NCBI GenBank assembly: GCA_946494435.1
Contig: CAMMBO010000025.1
Location: forward strand, 1-12,300
From: an uncultured Mycoplasmatota bacterium
GTDB lineage: Bacteria; Bacillota_I; Bacilli_A; RF39; UBA660
DNA length: 12,300 nucleotides
Direction: 5' to 3'
Program-made: the position numbers and the translations under genes
Notes under the pieces: model-generated
What the model saw: only the letters and a program-made list of their open reading frames with translations
What the model was told of the DNA's origin: nothing
The model's database searches: none
Shown here: positions 5,499 to 12,300 of the stretch, piece by piece
Position numbering within the stretch: the stretch's first letter is position 1
Layout of the letters: each line of letters begins with the position of its first letter

Positions 5499-7922
5499 AT
5501 GTATCCACTAGGTAAACAGTTTGAAATAGATGTGAGTAAAGCTAAGAGTGATGATAAATGTACTTATAAGGGGAATCATTATCGTATTACTATTCTTTCT
5601 GAAAGACTTGTTAGACTTGAATATAGTCCTAGTGGTACTTTTGCTGATCTTCCTAGTCAGTTTGCATTTAACCGTTATTTTAACTTTCCTGAATATAATG
5701 TTAAACAAGATAATAAATTTTTAGAAATTACTACTAAATATTTTAAATTGACTTATGTTAAAGAAGCTCCCTTTACTGGTAGTAAAGTAGATCCTATGAA
5801 AAACTTAAAGATAACTTTGTTTATGGGTGGACGAGAAAATGATAGAGATTGGTATTATGGCCATCCTGAAGTTCGTAATTTAGGTGGAAATATGATTAGC
5901 GAGGATGTTAATACGCCTAAAGTTTTAAAAAGAGGCCTTTATTCTCTTGAAGGTTTCGCTAGCATTGATGATAGTAATAGTCTTTTATTTAATTCTGATG
6001 GAACATTAGAAACTAGAGAAAAGGGAAGTTTAGATATTTATGTATTTATGTATAAGGATGATTTTAATCTAGCTTTAAAAGATTATTTTCGTCTTACTGG
6101 TAATCCAGAGTTGATTCCTCGTTATGCTTTAGGTAATTGGTGGAGTCGTAATACTACTTATAATGAAGAATCTGTTAAAGAATTAGTTGGTGACTTTGAA
6201 AGACGTAATGTGCCTTTAGCAGTGTTCTTATTAGATAAGGATTGGCATTATAGGAACGTTGGTAATGCTAAAGATTTACATACGGGTTTTACTTTTAATA
6301 AAGAGTTATTTCCTAATCCAAGTGAAGTTTCTAAATTTTTACACGGTCATAATATTAGATTTGGACTTATGCTTGATCCAAGTCAAGGAATTTATCCACA
6401 TGAGACATATTATGCTCAAGCTTGTTCTTATCTTGGTGTTAATGGTAATAAAATAATTGTTTTTGACCCTTTGAACCCTAAGTTACTTGATGTTTATTTT
6501 AAACTCTTTTTACATCCTTTAGAGTCTTTGGGAGTTGACTTTTTCTGGCATGATTATAAAGGGGATAATAATGCTTTGAAGTTACTTGCCTATAACCATT
6601 TTAATTATAAAGATATAGGTAGAAATCCTGCTAAAAGAAGTATTATGTTAAGCCGTAATGGTATTTATGCTCCTCATAGATATCCTGTTTTGTATGCTGG
6701 TGAGACTGAAGTATCTTGGGAAGGACTTAAAGAGATATCTTCTAGTATGATGGCTGCTGCTAACATAGGAGTATCATTTTGGTCTCATGATGTGGGTGGT
6801 AATCATGGTGGTATAGAAGAGAGTGAGTTATATATTAGATATGTAGAACTTGGTACTTTTAGCCCTATCCTTAGATTTCATGCAGCGAGGGGTAATTATT
6901 ATAAAAGAGAACCTTGGAGATGGGATATTAAGACTGAGACTATCGCTAATGATTATTTACGCTTAAGACATAGATTAATTCCTTATCTATATACAGAGAG
7001 TTATAATTATTATAAAAATGCTAAAGTTTTAATTGAACCTTTCTATTATAAATATAAATGGGTTATAGATGATAATAATTATAAATATCAATACTTTTTA
7101 GGAAGTGAATTATTGGTTTGTCCTATCTTAACTAAAAAAGATAATGTTATGAATAGGACTATACATCGTTTTTATATTCCTGAAGGGGTTTGGTATGACT
7201 TTAAAACTGGTAAGAAGTTTCCTGGTGATAAGAAATATGTATCATTCTATAAAGAAGAAGATTATCCAGTCTTTGCGAAAGCTGGGTCTGTTATACCTTT
7301 GTCTAATAGAAGTGATGTTAATAATGTAGGACTTCCTTTAGATATGGAAATTCATATATTTCCTGGAGTATCTAATACTTATACTCTTTATGAAGATGAT
7401 GGGCTTACATCCTTATATAAAGAGGGGTATTACTTAAAGACAGATATTGATTATAACTATATGCAGAATAACTATACAGTAATTATTAGATCTGTTGAAG
7501 GTAAAAGTGGTATCGCTCCTATGAGACGTAATTATAAGTTTAGATTTAGAAATACTAAGAAAGCTGAGTCTGTTACGGCTCATTATAATGACCAAGAGAT
7601 TAAAATAGAATCTATGTATATAGAAGAGAATGACTTTGTTGTGGAAGTTAATAATGTTAATACTATTGGACAGTTAACTATTAATTGTAAAGGTAAAGAT
7701 ATTGAGATTGATGCAGTTAGACTTATTAATGAAGATATTGATAGTATCTTAATGGATTTACAGATTAGTACTTATTTAAAAGAGAAGCTTGCAAATATTA
7801 TATTTGGATCTATGCCTATTAAGAAAAAGAGAATTGCAATTCGTAAGCTAAAAAAAGATGGTTTATCAAAAGAGTATATGAAATTATTCTTAAAACTTAT
7901 GGAATATATAGAGACTGTGTAA
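5499..7922 (+). CDS. GH31 family alpha-glycosidase
   Basis: An 807-residue retaining alpha-glycosidase. No signal peptide is present, so it should act in the cytoplasm on imported oligosaccharides. An N-terminal beta domain (about 1-200) precedes the barrel: GNWWSRNTTYNEESV (212-226), LLDKDWH (244-250), GVDFFWHDYKGD (345-356, D352 the likely nucleophile), YAGETEVSWEGL (399-410) and SFWSHDVGGNHGG (426-438, D431 the acid/base by alignment with the HDIGG motif), then ELYIRYVELGTFSPILRFH. A C-terminal beta domain carries YTLYEDDGL, and about 70 residues of charged helix follow (735-807). The substrate (alpha-glucoside, xyloside or other) cannot be fixed from motifs; the HDYKGD nucleophile loop differs from both KTDFGE (xylosidase) and DxNE types. 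I chose ATG 5499 because GGGTGA sits 5 nt upstream and a GTG at 5460 would add 13 unlikely residues. It is a single-gene unit with no transporter beside it. Confidence 0.9.
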   Translation: MYPLGKQFEIDVSKAKSDDKCTYKGNHYRITILSERLVRLEYSPSGTFADLPSQFAFNRYFNFPEYNVKQDNKFLEITTKYFKLTYVKEAPFTGSKVDPMKNLKITLFMGGRENDRDWYYGHPEVRNLGGNMISEDVNTPKVLKRGLYSLEGFASIDDSNSLLFNSDGTLETREKGSLDIYVFMYKDDFNLALKDYFRLTGNPELIPRYALGNWWSRNTTYNEESVKELVGDFERRNVPLAVFLLDKDWHYRNVGNAKDLHTGFTFNKELFPNPSEVSKFLHGHNIRFGLMLDPSQGIYPHETYYAQACSYLGVNGNKIIVFDPLNPKLLDVYFKLFLHPLESLGVDFFWHDYKGDNNALKLLAYNHFNYKDIGRNPAKRSIMLSRNGIYAPHRYPVLYAGETEVSWEGLKEISSSMMAAANIGVSFWSHDVGGNHGGIEESELYIRYVELGTFSPILRFHAARGNYYKREPWRWDIKTETIANDYLRLRHRLIPYLYTESYNYYKNAKVLIEPFYYKYKWVIDDNNYKYQYFLGSELLVCPILTKKDNVMNRTIHRFYIPEGVWYDFKTGKKFPGDKKYVSFYKEEDYPVFAKAGSVIPLSNRSDVNNVGLPLDMEIHIFPGVSNTYTLYEDDGLTSLYKEGYYLKTDIDYNYMQNNYTVIIRSVEGKSGIAPMRRNYKFRFRNTKKAESVTAHYNDQEIKIESMYIEENDFVVEVNNVNTIGQLTINCKGKDIEIDAVRLINEDIDSILMDLQISTYLKEKLANIIFGSMPIKKKRIAIRKLKKDGLSKEYMKLFLKLMEYIETV

Positions 7923-7947
7923 AGAGAACTGGTATTCTCTTTTTTTC
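7921..7947 (+). terminator. Intrinsic terminator of the GH31 gene
   Basis: AAAGAGAA (7921-7928), a 6-nt loop and TTCTCTTT (7935-7942), followed by five further Ts. The stem begins within the TAA stop codon of the glycosidase, a compact arrangement. Confidence 0.85.
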
Positions 7948-7949
7948 TG

Positions 7950-7958
7950 TGTTAAAAT
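7950..7958 (+). promoter_or_regulatory. Extended -10 promoter for the SDR-ABC-truA operon
   Basis: TGTTAAAAT matches the extended -10 form also seen before the GH31 gene, again without a clear -35. The predicted start near 7965 gives a leader of about 22 nt with an excellent ribosome binding site. Confidence 0.4.
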
Positions 7959-7973
7959 AAAATTAGACAAGAC

Positions 7974-7980
7974 GGAGGTG
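7974..7980 (+). promoter_or_regulatory. Ribosome binding site that fixes a TTG start
   Basis: GGAGGTG lies 6 nt before the TTG at 7987. The next ATG (7996) would be 15 nt away and would remove the first strand of the Rossmann fold, so TTG is the start. Confidence 0.75.
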
Positions 7981-7986
7981 GTTTAG

Positions 7987-8745
7987 TTGAAGGCTATGGT
8001 AACAGGAGCAAGTAGTGGTATTGGTCGTGATATCGCTCTTAATCTTGCTAAACTTAATTATGATTTAATACTTGTTGGTAGAGATAAAGAAGCTTTAGAG
8101 AGTGTTAAATCTACTATAAATGGGAAAGTTAAAGTTAAGATAGTTGTTGTTGATTTATCTAATTTACAGAAAGTTAAAGAGCTTTATGTCTTAACTAAAA
8201 ATGATGATATAGACATTCTTGTTAATAATGCAGGGTTTGGAGTATTTGGAGAGTTTTCTGATATTGACCTTAATAGTGAACTTAATATGTTAGATGTTAA
8301 TATTAGAGCGGTTGATATGTTATGTAAGTTTTATTTAAAGGATATGATTAAAAAAGATAGGGGCATTATTCTTAATGTTTCTTCAAGCGCAGCTTTTATG
8401 TCAGGACCTTTAATGAGTAGTTATTATGCATCTAAAAGTTATGTATATCGTCTTAGTTTAGCGATTAGAGAAGAGTTAAGAAGACGTAAGAGTAAAGTGC
8501 AGATATCGGTTTTATGTCCAGGGCCTGTTAAGACTAAATTTAATGATAGGGCAGGAGTAGAGTTTGGTGTTAAAGCTTTAAGTAGTAGTTATGTAGCAAG
8601 GTATGCAGTAGAGAAGATGTTTAGTGGTAAGACTATAATTATTCCTGGGTTTAAGATGAAATTTGTTAAATTTATAGTGAGATTCTTACCTGATAAGTTT
8701 GTTACACGTATTAACTATAATATTCAAAAGAAGAAGGGAAAGTAA
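7987..8745 (+). CDS. Short-chain dehydrogenase/reductase (classical SDR)
   Basis: A 252-residue NAD(P)-dependent oxidoreductase with a Rossmann fold. It has the cofactor motif TGASSGIG (6-13), NNAG (80-83), a catalytic Ser near 133 (NVSSSAA), the YxxxK pair Y146/K150 (YYASK) and the CPGPVKT segment (187-193). Arg32 after the second strand (LVGRDKE) points to NADP(H) preference. The closest recognisable group is the DltE/COG0300 type; the substrate is unknown. The tail (about 222-252) is hydrophobic then Lys-rich (FVKFIVRFLP...KKKGK), which could give loose membrane contact. It begins with TTG behind a strong GGAGGTG. The stop is one base before the next gene's ATG, so it heads the operon with the two ABC subunits and truA, although no functional link with them is evident. 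Confidence 0.88.
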   Translation: MKAMVTGASSGIGRDIALNLAKLNYDLILVGRDKEALESVKSTINGKVKVKIVVVDLSNLQKVKELYVLTKNDDIDILVNNAGFGVFGEFSDIDLNSELNMLDVNIRAVDMLCKFYLKDMIKKDRGIILNVSSSAAFMSGPLMSSYYASKSYVYRLSLAIREELRRRKSKVQISVLCPGPVKTKFNDRAGVEFGVKALSSSYVARYAVEKMFSGKTIIIPGFKMKFVKFIVRFLPDKFVTRINYNIQKKKGK

Positions 8746-8746
8746 G

Positions 8747-9517
8747 ATGAGCAGTTTGGTTTCGGTTGATAATTTAATGTTAGGACCTTTTACGAAGTTT
8801 AGTATAGAGATACCTTTAAATTCTTTAGTCTTTGTTACAGGTTCTAATAATAGTGGAAAGAGTTTGTTACTTAAAGTACTGGCAAGACTTGTTAATGTTA
8901 AAAATAAAATTACTTATGATAAAGAGATAATTAAAAGTGATAATGATATTTCTTATATGGCTAGTTTAACCTTTAACTATGATACAGTCTTAAAAAATAT
9001 TAGATATAGTGTAGAGAGATTAGGATATGATGATGATAAAATTAATGTGTTAGTTAGAGATATTGCTAAAGACTTGCATATTACTAATTTACTTAATAAA
9101 AATATTAAAGATTTAAATGAATATGAAAAGCTTAGAGTCGGTTTGGCATCTAAAATCGTTAGTAATCCTAAACTGTTATTATTAGATGACCCTTGTCTTT
9201 TTTTGTCTCCTATAGAAAAAGAAGAGTTTATGGGGTTTTTAGAACAGTTAAGGACAAGAGGAATTACTATTATAATATCTACTTCTACTTTAGAAGAAGT
9301 AATATACACAATTAATAGTATTATATATGTACTTGATAAAGGAGAAATAGTTAGTAGTGGCGAGATGTTAGAGGTTTTATCTAATGATAGTCTATTAAAT
9401 AAAATAGGTTTGGAATTACCTTTTATGGTAGATTTATCTGTGAAATTAGAGTATTATAATCTTACCGACAAAATTAATATGAGTCCTTTGGGGATGGTGG
9501 AGAGTTTATGGAAATAA
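8747..9517 (+). CDS. Degenerate ECF-type ABC ATPase, EcfA1-like
   Basis: A 256-residue ABC nucleotide-binding protein in the position of EcfA1, one of two ATPases that power energy-coupling-factor vitamin and metal importers. Walker A is intact (GSNNSGKS, 32-39). Other motifs have decayed: no Gln where the Q-loop should be (YMASLTFN, 70-77), LNEYE (123-127) in place of LSGGQ, Asp148 in place of the catalytic Glu after Walker B (LLLLDDP), and Ser180 where the H-loop His belongs (STSTLEEV). The C-terminal tail (GLELPFMVDLSVKLEYY...) follows the EcfA pattern. So ATP may be bound but hydrolysis by its own site is doubtful. The frame is intact over full length, arguing against a pseudogene. ATG 8747 is preceded by GAAGGG. 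The gene follows the SDR stop by 1 nt and overlaps the next gene by 10 bp. Confidence 0.8.
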   Translation: MSSLVSVDNLMLGPFTKFSIEIPLNSLVFVTGSNNSGKSLLLKVLARLVNVKNKITYDKEIIKSDNDISYMASLTFNYDTVLKNIRYSVERLGYDDDKINVLVRDIAKDLHITNLLNKNIKDLNEYEKLRVGLASKIVSNPKLLLLDDPCLFLSPIEKEEFMGFLEQLRTRGITIIISTSTLEEVIYTINSIIYVLDKGEIVSSGEMLEVLSNDSLLNKIGLELPFMVDLSVKLEYYNLTDKINMSPLGMVESLWK

Positions 9518-10293
9518 AGTTTTCTCATGTTAATAGTAAATATTTTTCTGATATATCTTTTGTTATACCTAAAGGAGAAGTTACTGGTATATATGGAAAG
9601 AATGGTGATAAACTACTTAGATTAATATCATTAGATGATGATAGTAGAGGGATTATTTACTTTAATAAGATTAGAAAGTTAAGACGTAATTATTATTTGT
9701 TTAGAAACGATATGGAACTTGTGGAGAAAAGATTTGTTAATCTTTTTGATATAGATAATATTTATGAGTATTTTAGAGAATATGTTAGATATAAAAAAGT
9801 AGAAGTAGATGACATTGATAAAAAGATAAAAGACTCCTTAAGAATAGTTGGCCTTAAAGTGGATATCTTAGATAGGCGTATATCTACTTTGACTGGAAGT
9901 GAAGTAAAACTACTTCAGTTTGCTCTTGCCTTTATAACAAATCCTAAAGTAATACTGTTAGATGAGCCTTTTAGAGGACTTGATTTGAATGTTAGGAAAA
10001 AGCTTATTAGAATTATTACAAGATTAAAAGATAAGTTTTCTAAGACTATTGTTATATATAGTAATAATCCTAATTACTTATATCAATATACTGATTATTT
10101 AATTGTACTTAGTAATAATACAGTTTTAGGAGAAGGGAATACTAGTGATATTTTCTTTGATAGTAAATATAATATTAAAAGACCTGATATAGTAGATTTT
10201 ATACTATTAGTTAAAGATAAGAAGAATGTTAAATTACCTAGAAGGAAAAGTGTTATGGACCTTATTAAAGATATATATTGGAATGTGAAGTGA
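9508..10293 (+). CDS. Degenerate ECF-type ABC ATPase, EcfA2-like
   Basis: A 261-residue partner ATPase in the EcfA2 position. Walker A is shortened and broken: GIYGKNGDKLL (27-37) lacks the GKS/T core. Walker B is good (VILLDEP, 148-154), followed by RGLDL as D-loop. The signature is LTGSE (128-132), one of the less damaged ones. The H-loop His is Asn (YSNNP, N186). The region between Walker A and the signature is short and shows no clear Q-loop. In a heterodimer, one composite site would join A1's intact Walker A with this LTGSE signature, while the other would join this broken Walker A with A1's LNEYE, so only one site could bind ATP well. ATG 9508 overlaps the previous stop by 10 bp with GGTGGAG upstream. 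Normally ecfT follows; here truA follows after 4 nt. Confidence 0.75.
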   Translation: MEIKFSHVNSKYFSDISFVIPKGEVTGIYGKNGDKLLRLISLDDDSRGIIYFNKIRKLRRNYYLFRNDMELVEKRFVNLFDIDNIYEYFREYVRYKKVEVDDIDKKIKDSLRIVGLKVDILDRRISTLTGSEVKLLQFALAFITNPKVILLDEPFRGLDLNVRKKLIRIITRLKDKFSKTIVIYSNNPNYLYQYTDYLIVLSNNTVLGEGNTSDIFFDSKYNIKRPDIVDFILLVKDKKNVKLPRRKSVMDLIKDIYWNVK

Positions 10294-10297
10294 GATT

Positions 10298-11041
10298 ATG
10301 AGATTTTTAATTAGATTTAGTTATGATGGTAGTAATTTTAAAGGATATCAAAAACAAGAGGGGTATAGGACTATACAGGGAGAGTTAGAAGAGGCTCTTT
10401 ATAAGATTAATAATAATACTAAAGTAAAGGTAGTGGCAGCGGGAAGAACTGATAAAGGGGTACATGCAATTGATCAAGTCGCTCATTTAGACTTAGATGT
10501 TAATATTACACCTTATAAATTAAAAAGGGCGATGAATAGTTATTTACCAGATGAGATACATATAAATTCAGCGATGGAAGTTCCTGATGATTATTTTGTT
10601 AGGTATCATGTCTTAAGAAAAGAATATCATTATTATATAAACATGAAGGAATATAATCCTGTGATGAGAAATTATGTCTATCAGCATGGCCATTTACTTA
10701 ATGTTAGTAGAATGAGAAAGGCAATACACTTTTTTGAAGGTGAACATGACTTTAGAGCCTTTGTTACTGAGAATAACGTTAAGGAAAATTGTGTTAGGAC
10801 TATCTATGAAGCATCTATTACTAGAAAAAAAGATGTTTTAGATATTAAGTTTGTAGGTAGTGGTTTTTTAAGATATCAAGTTAGAAATATGGTAGGAGCC
10901 TTAATTAAAGTTGGAACAGGTAAGATAGAGCCTTATGAAGTTAAGAGAATACTTGAAAGTAAAGTAAGAGGTAAAAATGGGGCGACAGCGAAAGCTTGTG
11001 GACTTTATCTTGTTAAAACTACTTTGGAGAGTGATATATGA
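10298..11041 (+). CDS. truA: tRNA pseudouridine(38-40) synthase TruA
   Basis: A 247-residue enzyme that converts U38, U39 and U40 in the tRNA anticodon arm to pseudouridine. It is full length for the family. The N-terminal FSYDGSNFKGYQ and TIQGELEEAL segments and the catalytic motif AAGRTDKGVHA with nucleophile D52 (equivalent to E. coli D60) are clear, as are FEGEHDFRAF (156-165 approximately) and GSGFLRYQVRNMVGAL near the C-terminus. It starts 4 nt after the second ABC gene with GAAGTGAG as a weak ribosome binding site, and stops at TGA. In many Firmicutes truA follows ecfA1-ecfA2-ecfT and precedes rplM-rpsI; here ecfT is missing and a different gene follows. It is the surest assignment in the operon. 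Confidence 0.97.
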   Translation: MRFLIRFSYDGSNFKGYQKQEGYRTIQGELEEALYKINNNTKVKVVAAGRTDKGVHAIDQVAHLDLDVNITPYKLKRAMNSYLPDEIHINSAMEVPDDYFVRYHVLRKEYHYYINMKEYNPVMRNYVYQHGHLLNVSRMRKAIHFFEGEHDFRAFVTENNVKENCVRTIYEASITRKKDVLDIKFVGSGFLRYQVRNMVGALIKVGTGKIEPYEVKRILESKVRGKNGATAKACGLYLVKTTLESDI

Positions 11042-11050
11042 TAAGGGGTA

Positions 11051-11118
11051 AATTGATGAGAGGTTTTGAAAATCAATTGGAAAGGATGATGAGTGTTGGA
11101 CAAGTTATTATTTTTTAA
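11051..11118 (+). promoter_or_regulatory. Leader of the murL-like gene: 20-codon ORF and hairpin
   Basis: AATTGAT (11051-11057) and ATCAATT (11072-11078) form a 7-bp inverted repeat with a 14-nt loop. Within it an ATG (11056) behind GGGG opens a 20-codon frame (starting MRGFENQLERMM) that ends at TAA 11116-11118 and overlaps the start of the next gene. Ribosomes finishing this frame would pass the next gene's start, so it could couple or regulate its translation. It could equally be chance. No clear promoter is seen between truA and this point. Confidence 0.25.
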
Positions 11119-12300
11119 ACAATATAGAGAAAAATATAAGGAGTTTTATTATAATAGTTATTCTATAAAAGAGGATAATAATACAATACGTTTAGAGTAT
11201 GAGTTTGAAATACCAGGTCTTGCTAAATTTAATCCTAAGATTAGTATTTTGAAAAAAAAGATGAAATTTAAAAATATTAATAGTGTTTACGTTCAAAATA
11301 TGGTGTTTCATATTGGCCTTATAGAGCTTATAAGTTATTGGAAATGTACATGCTCTCCTACAATTGTTATCAACTGTGGATATTTAGATGAAGAACAAAT
11401 TAAATGGTGGAAAAAATTATATTATTATGGATTGAGTGAGTTATTTTATCAGAATGGTATAAAAACTAATATTACAGATTTTGTAGATATAGTATGTACT
11501 ATTAGTGAAAGTACTTTTGAATATAATAAAAGCGAAGATAAATATGATGGTTATATAATTCCAATTGGTGGTGGGAAAGATTCTATTGTAACGTTGGAAA
11601 CATTAAAAATAGATAAAAATGATAATTATTGTTTGATTGTTAATCCTAAGCCAACTACACTAGAGTGTGCTAAAATAGCTGGTTTTAAGGATAGTAATAT
11701 AATTGAAATTTATAGGAATATAGATAATAATTTGTTAGATTTAAATAAAAAAGGCTTTATTAATGGCCATACTCCATTTTCTGCAATGCTTGCTTTTTTA
11801 TCATATTTTATTGGTTATTTGTTATCAAAAAAATATATAGCTTTATCTAATGAAAATAGTGCTAATGAATCAAATGTAAAGGGTGAAAAAATAAATCATC
11901 AATACTCAAAAAGCTTTGAATTTGAATGTGATTTTGAATATTATACAAAGAAGTATTTAAAAGAACCAGTAAAATATTTTAGCTTTTTGAGACCGTTGAA
12001 TGAATTGCAAATTGCTAAGATATTTTCTAGATATGAAAAGTATCATAAAACTTTTAAGAGTTGTAATGTAGGAAGTAAAGGAGAAAATTGGCAATGGTGT
12101 TGTAATTGTGCAAAATGCTTATTTACTTATATAATATTAAGTCCTTATTTATATAAAGAAAAATTAATTAATATTTTTGGAATAGATATGTTTGAGAAAA
12201 GTGACTTATTAAAAATATTTATTGAATTAACAGGAAATGCAGAGAAAAAACCTTTTGAATGTGTTGGTACTTTTGAAGAAGTTAATTTTGCTATAAGTAA
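11093..12300 (+). CDS. murL: PP-loop protein, probable UDP-MurNAc-L-Ala-L-Glu epimerase (MurL-like), 3' end outside window
   Basis: The first 402 codons are open to the window edge. Frame entry follows a TGA at 11090-11092; GTG 11093 (6 nt after AAAGGA) or TTG 11096 is the start. A PP-loop-like ATP motif PIGGGKDSIVTLE (157-169), a conserved-looking LSNENSANESN (251-261), INHQYSKSFEFE (267-278), LRPLNELQIAKIF (299-311), a WCCNCAKC cysteine cluster (335-342) and PFECVGTFEEV near the edge match my recollection of MurL. That enzyme uses ATP to epimerise the terminal L-Glu of UDP-MurNAc-L-Ala-L-Glu to D-Glu, working with the L-Glu-adding ligase MurD2. This would replace glutamate racemase as the source of D-Glu for peptidoglycan. 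The PP-loop class is well supported; the MurL call is less so and other ATP-pyrophosphatase families remain possible. There is no signal peptide, so it is cytoplasmic. Confidence 0.65.
   Translation, partial: MLDKLLFFKQYREKYKEFYYNSYSIKEDNNTIRLEYEFEIPGLAKFNPKISILKKKMKFKNINSVYVQNMVFHIGLIELISYWKCTCSPTIVINCGYLDEEQIKWWKKLYYYGLSELFYQNGIKTNITDFVDIVCTISESTFEYNKSEDKYDGYIIPIGGGKDSIVTLETLKIDKNDNYCLIVNPKPTTLECAKIAGFKDSNIIEIYRNIDNNLLDLNKKGFINGHTPFSAMLAFLSYFIGYLLSKKYIALSNENSANESNVKGEKINHQYSKSFEFECDFEYYTKKYLKEPVKYFSFLRPLNELQIAKIFSRYEKYHKTFKSCNVGSKGENWQWCCNCAKCLFTYIILSPYLYKEKLINIFGIDMFEKSDLLKIFIELTGNAEKKPFECVGTFEEVNFAIS

Noticed and set aside
5508..6456. Small open frames on both strands inside the GH31 gene (minus 5508-5708, plus 6259-6456)
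   Set aside because: Shadows of the glycosidase reading frame; no independent signals.
8699..8746. Upstream TTG start adding 16 residues to the EcfA1-like protein
   Set aside because: It would overlap the SDR gene by about 47 bp and lacks a ribosome binding site; ATG 8747 has GAAGGG upstream and matches the family's N-terminus.
8977..9309. Minus-strand open frame of 110 codons inside the EcfA1-like gene
   Set aside because: Fully contained in a clear ABC ATPase gene; no motif, no ribosome binding site, composition explained by antisense AT-rich codons.
8747..10293. The two ABC genes as pseudogenes
   Set aside because: Both frames run full length with overlapping starts and stops, ribosome binding sites and retained EcfA-like C-terminal regions; decay by frameshift or nonsense mutation is not seen.
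1..12300. Mycoplasma-type genetic code (TGA as Trp) suggested by the extreme AT content
   Set aside because: TGA serves as the natural stop for the radical SAM gene, the EcfA2-like gene and truA, and Trp positions in conserved motifs are TGG.
1..12300. CRISPR arrays, tRNA or rRNA genes, insertion sequences
   Set aside because: I saw no regularly spaced repeats, no tRNA cloverleaf with CCA-type end and no transposase motif or paired terminal repeats.

Overview
The window comes from a strongly AT-rich, Gram-positive-type bacterium, most likely an uncultured, gut-associated member of the Bacilli (RF39 or Erysipelotrichia-like). This is an inference from base composition, Shine-Dalgarno sites, and family and synteny resemblance, not from a marker gene. 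TGA ends several genes (the radical SAM gene, the second ABC gene, truA) and Trp is read from TGG, so the standard bacterial code applies and not the Mycoplasma code.

Layout. (1) Positions 20-2021, minus strand: a two-gene overlapping operon encoding a patatin-like lipid acyl hydrolase and a radical SAM protein of the YtqA type. (2) Positions 2040-2080: overlapping divergent promoters around an 8-bp inverted repeat. (3) 2105-3235, plus: a membrane-anchored VanY-type D-Ala-D-Ala carboxypeptidase. (4) 3236-3578: an unusual gene-poor stretch with its own promoter, a 51-codon ORF, a C5G6 palindrome, a strong 11-bp hairpin, a terminator-like hairpin, a second promoter and a 10-bp direct repeat. 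(5) 3579-5369, plus: a large surface protein with an N-terminal TasA/SipW-type secretion segment, a formylglycine-generating-enzyme (FGE)/C-type-lectin fold, and a C-terminal cassette that looks like the variable region of a diversity-generating retroelement (DGR) target. (6) 5499-7922, plus: a cytoplasmic GH31 glycosidase between two clear hairpin terminators. (7) 7987-11041, plus: a tight operon of an SDR oxidoreductase, two degenerate ECF-type ABC ATPases and truA. (8) 11093-12300, plus: the first 402 codons of a PP-loop protein resembling MurL, the UDP-MurNAc-L-Ala-L-Glu epimerase, running off the end.

How it fits together. Two genes bear on the cell wall (the VanY-type trimming enzyme and the putative MurL) and one is displayed on the cell surface (the FGE/lectin protein). 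The ABC pair sits in the conserved Firmicutes ecfA1-ecfA2-ecfT-truA order, but ecfT is absent and both ATPases have lost key catalytic residues, so the module has probably been reduced or given a new role.

The strongest candidate for a notable system is the surface protein. Its last 43 codons switch codon style abruptly (all three Arg codons are CGN, against 15 of 15 AGA/AGG before), nearly all likely variable positions use NNY codons, and the cassette ends in the RSFRLV-type motif of the FGE fold just before the stop. No reverse transcriptase or template repeat lies in the window, so if this is a DGR target it is served in trans or from just outside.
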